Part shown: in pieces, positions 60,522-62,214 of the stretch
Numbering within the stretch: position 1 is the first letter of the stretch
How the letters are laid out: every line of letters begins with the position of its first letter
Assembly: GCA_017431005.1 (NCBI GenBank)
Contig: JAFRLY010000021.1
Location: 1 to 62,214 of the forward strand
Source of the DNA: Clostridia bacterium
Lineage (GTDB): Bacteria > Bacillota > Clostridia > Christensenellales > Aristaeellaceae
Length of the DNA: 62,214 nt
Reading direction: 5' to 3'
Program-made: the position numbers and the translations under genes
The notes under the pieces: generated by a model
Database searches by the model: none
Told to the model about the DNA's origin: nothing
The model's input: only the letters and a program-made list of their open reading frames with translations

Positions 60522-61774
60522 TTGGTGTACAGTTTCAGAATAACGGAAAAATATATTATTTCGATCCCGGAAACCTTGAACCGCATTCCGGGGATTATGT
60601 AATCGTCAATACTGAACGAGGAGACGATCTTGCTGAAGTAGTGCTGGAAATCTTTGATTTTCAGCCTGCTGAGAAGGATCCGCCGCTGAAAAATGTTATC
60701 CGGGCTGCAACTGAGCAGGATATTCGTGCTGCTTCAGACAACAGATCGAAGGAAAAGGAAGCCTTCGTTATATGCCAGAAGAAAATTCAGGAGCACAAGC
60801 TGGAAATGAAGCTTGTTTCTGTGGAGTATGCGTTTGACGGAAACAAAATTCTTTTCTACTTTACTGCCAACGGGCGGGTTGATTTCCGTTCTCTTGTAAA
60901 GGATCTTGCTTCAGTATTTAAAACACGGATCGAACTTCGGCAAATCGGCGTCCGTGATGAAGCCCGGATGATCGGCGGACTGGGTCCCTGCGGAAGGCCA
61001 ATATGCTGCCGGGCTTTCCTGAATGATTTTCAGCCTGTATCCATCAAGATGGCAAAGGAACAGAATCTGTCCCTGAATCCAACGAAAATCAGCGGCGTTT
61101 GCGGCAGGTTGATGTGCTGCCTGAAATATGAACAGGATCAGTATGAACAGGTACGAAAAAGAATGCCGCGGGTCGGGAAGGAAGTTGGGACACCTGACGG
61201 TACGGGGACTGTGACTGAACTGAATGTAGTCAGGGAAACAGTCAGTGTCCGGATTGCCAACGGTGACAGCAGCGAGATCAAAACATACCCATTGGATATG
61301 ATTACCCGGAATGGCAATGAGTCAAAAGAAACTCAGCCTGTTGCTGCTGAGTCTGAATATACAGATACAGATCTGACAGCAGAAAACAAAGAGGAAATTC
61401 TGGCGCTTGAGACAGAGGAAATGCAGGAAAACGGAAATGCATCTGTCAGGACCAGGCAACGCCGCGGACGCAGCAGCATCGGAAAAACAGAGCAGGAAAA
61501 ACGGCCTGCCAAGGAAGATAGAAAGCTGGGGCAACCGGTAAAACGCGAAAACAACAGAAAGAATCAGCCCGAAACTTCGAATGGTCCCAGAAAAGACAGA
61601 AAAAACAAAAATCTGAACGAAGAAAAAGAAACTGAAGCAGTGCCCCCCGTTTCAGTTCCGGAAGAAAAGAAAAATCCATACGAAGATGCAGAGAAACCGT
61701 CCAGGCCTCAAAACAACTGGGCTGACCAGCTAAAAAAAGCTATGCAGGCAATTGAGCATCCCGGTGGAAACTAA
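60509..61774 (+). CDS. ricT: PSP1-domain protein RicT (YaaT)
   Basis: 421 residues. N-terminal PSP1 domain with the cysteine motifs GPCGRPICC and GVCGRLMCCLKYE (about 165-210), which in the RicA-RicF-RicT complex hold Fe-S clusters and help RNase Y mRNA maturation. The C-terminal ~150 residues are hydrophilic, rich in Lys, Glu, Asn and Arg, and longer than in B. subtilis YaaT. RicA and RicF partners are not in the window. Confidence 0.95.
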   Translation: MAKVIGVQFQNNGKIYYFDPGNLEPHSGDYVIVNTERGDDLAEVVLEIFDFQPAEKDPPLKNVIRAATEQDIRAASDNRSKEKEAFVICQKKIQEHKLEMKLVSVEYAFDGNKILFYFTANGRVDFRSLVKDLASVFKTRIELRQIGVRDEARMIGGLGPCGRPICCRAFLNDFQPVSIKMAKEQNLSLNPTKISGVCGRLMCCLKYEQDQYEQVRKRMPRVGKEVGTPDGTGTVTELNVVRETVSVRIANGDSSEIKTYPLDMITRNGNESKETQPVAAESEYTDTDLTAENKEEILALETEEMQENGNASVRTRQRRGRSSIGKTEQEKRPAKEDRKLGQPVKRENNRKNQPETSNGPRKDRKNKNLNEEKETEAVPPVSVPEEKKNPYEDAEKPSRPQNNWADQLKKAMQAIEHPGGN

Positions 61775-61794
61775 GAAACCAGAGGAGCAAATAC

Positions 61795-61823
61795 TTGCAA
61801 AGAAGCATGTATTTGTGTATAAT
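61795..61823 (+). promoter_or_regulatory. Promoter of the ferredoxin gene
   Basis: TTGCAA (61795-61800), 17-base spacer, TATAAT (61818-61823), 48 bases before the ferredoxin start. Confidence 0.85.
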
Positions 61824-61871
61824 TATTGAAAGAGATCCTGCAGAACGGATCAAACGAATGGAGGTAACACC

Positions 61872-62042
61872 ATGGCTTACAAAATTTCTGACGACTGCAT
61901 CAGCTGCGGCGCCTGCGCTGCTCAGTGCCCTGTGAACGCTATTTCTGAAGGCGACGGAAAGTATGAAATCGATCCGGATACCTGCATCGAATGCGGCGCC
62001 TGCGCTGACACCTGCCCCGTTGGAGCTCCCGCTCAGGCATAA
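61872..62042 (+). CDS. 2[4Fe-4S] ferredoxin
   Basis: 56-residue clostridial-type ferredoxin with two complete cluster motifs, CISCGACAAQCP and CIECGACADTCP, in the usual pseudo-twofold arrangement. Low-potential electron carrier for hydrogenase, pyruvate oxidoreductase or similar anaerobic enzymes. GGAGG precedes ATG 61872. It is transcribed alone, with a hairpin after it. Confidence 0.98.
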   Translation: MAYKISDDCISCGACAAQCPVNAISEGDGKYEIDPDTCIECGACADTCPVGAPAQA

Positions 62043-62055
62043 GGCGAAATAAAAA

Positions 62056-62075
62056 AACCGGCCGGATGGCCGGTT
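62056..62075. terminator. Hairpin after the ferredoxin gene
   Basis: 8-bp stem AACCGGCC/GGCCGGTT (62056-62063, 62068-62075), loop GGAT. The plus side has only a short T-run; the minus side has seven T residues. It fits a terminator, more convincing for minus-strand transcripts. Confidence 0.7.
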
Positions 62076-62085
62076 TCAGACTGTC

Positions 62086-62119
62086 GACAAAGTCCGAGGT
62101 TAAGGCCTCGGATTTTGTC
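62086..62119. other. Long 14-bp intergenic hairpin
   Basis: GACAAAGTCCGAGG (62086-62099) pairs with CCTCGGATTTTGTC (62106-62119) over 14 positions with one G-T pair; loop TTAAGG. It stands between the ferredoxin terminator and the next promoter. Possible second terminator or a dispersed repeat unit. Confidence 0.65.
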
Positions 62120-62200
62120 ATATAAAAGTGCCGAGAAGTCAATAAAATCAACACATAGAGGGCGATTTATGGTATAATAAAAGCATAAGGAGTGAGCCAT

Positions 62201-62214
62201 ATGCTGCATGAAGA
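62201..62214 (+). CDS. Start of an unidentified gene (cut by window end)
   Basis: ATG 62201 follows AAGGAG with a good seven- to eight-base spacing, and a TATAAT (62173-62178) lies upstream with only a weak -35. Only four full codons (M L H E) are visible, so nothing can be said of the product. Confidence 0.5.

Noticed and set aside
1-62214. CRISPR array or prophage
   Set aside because: No repeated direct repeats with spacers, no integrase, capsid, terminase or cas gene. Only a single Cas12a-handle-like segment at the left edge was seen and is reported as a low-confidence finding.

Overview
The window is bacterial chromosome with the look of a GC-rich member of the Firmicutes/Clostridia. The support for this is the gene content and order: a CIRCE-controlled hrcA-grpE-dnaK-dnaJ operon, the chain priA-def-fmt-rsmB-rlmN-prpC-prkC(PASTA)-rsgA-rpe, darA-holB-ricT, YitT, DUF896 and DUF1292 proteins, sigma-A type promoters (TTGACA/TATAAT, 16-17 bp spacing) and strong AGGAGG ribosome binding sites. 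Intracellular GH43 and secreted GH10 glycosidases and a small 2[4Fe-4S] ferredoxin fit an anaerobe living on plant polysaccharide, for example in gut or rumen. I cannot place it more finely. No prophage, insertion sequence or complete CRISPR array is seen.

Layout. 1-297: non-coding, hairpin-rich left edge. 319-1314: GH43 enzyme (+). 1351-6565 (-): phnD-phnC-phnE-phnE uptake operon ending in a cytoplasmic 5'-nucleotidase-type phosphohydrolase. 6708-8315 (-): PAP2 phosphatase then YitT protein. 8468-8541: tRNA-Trp. 8591-16679 (-): response regulator/histidine kinase, then a run of FAD oxidoreductase, DEDDh exonuclease, TGS-nucleoside kinase, GH10 xylanase and MTA/SAH nucleosidase. 16951-17661: purC. 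17735-19858 (-): CofE-like ligase, DUF1643 protein, acyl-ACP thioesterase. 20013-21825 (+): GT2-GtrA fusion and an Lgt-like protein. 21833-22297 (-): GNAT. 22361-29983 (+): DUF896, then an apparent six-gene envelope operon (DUF1292, phosphodiester glycosidase, second Lgt-like protein, MFS-PlsC fusion, two exported proteins of unknown function). 30106-34977: heat-shock operon. 35002-37527: VanZ, TrmL, small membrane protein, cysteine desulfurase. 37601-53160: long translation/DNA-maintenance block from priA to rsmG. 53216-53298: tRNA-Leu(UAA). 53351-55114 (-): PaaK ligase and ACT protein. 55282-55363 (-): tRNA-Leu(GAG). 55428-57911: exported YkuD-CapA fusion. 57928-59043 (-): THUMP RNA methyltransferase. 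59163-61774: darA-holB-ricT. 61872-62042: ferredoxin. A further gene starts at 62201 and leaves the window.

How genes work together. The priA-rsmG block is tightly packed, with many 4-base ATGA overlaps, and is likely read as one or a few long transcripts serving replication restart, N-terminal formyl processing, rRNA/tRNA modification and PASTA-kinase signalling. The heat-shock genes share one promoter and one CIRCE operator. The phn operon couples uptake of a phosphorus compound to an intracellular phosphohydrolase; no C-P lyase genes are present here.

Most interesting pieces: (i) the 22.7-30 kb envelope operon, where an Lgt-like protein lacking canonical catalytic residues sits beside an MFS-PlsC fusion, with a second Lgt-like paralogue 2.3 kb upstream; (ii) the predicted secreted protein at 55428 that joins Ig-like, SH3-like, L,D-transpeptidase and CapA domains; (iii) palindromes upstream of phnD; (iv) terminators buried inside convergent coding regions; (v) the rearranged mnmE/rsmG neighbourhood without mnmG. 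All functional calls rest on motif recognition by eye, with no database search.
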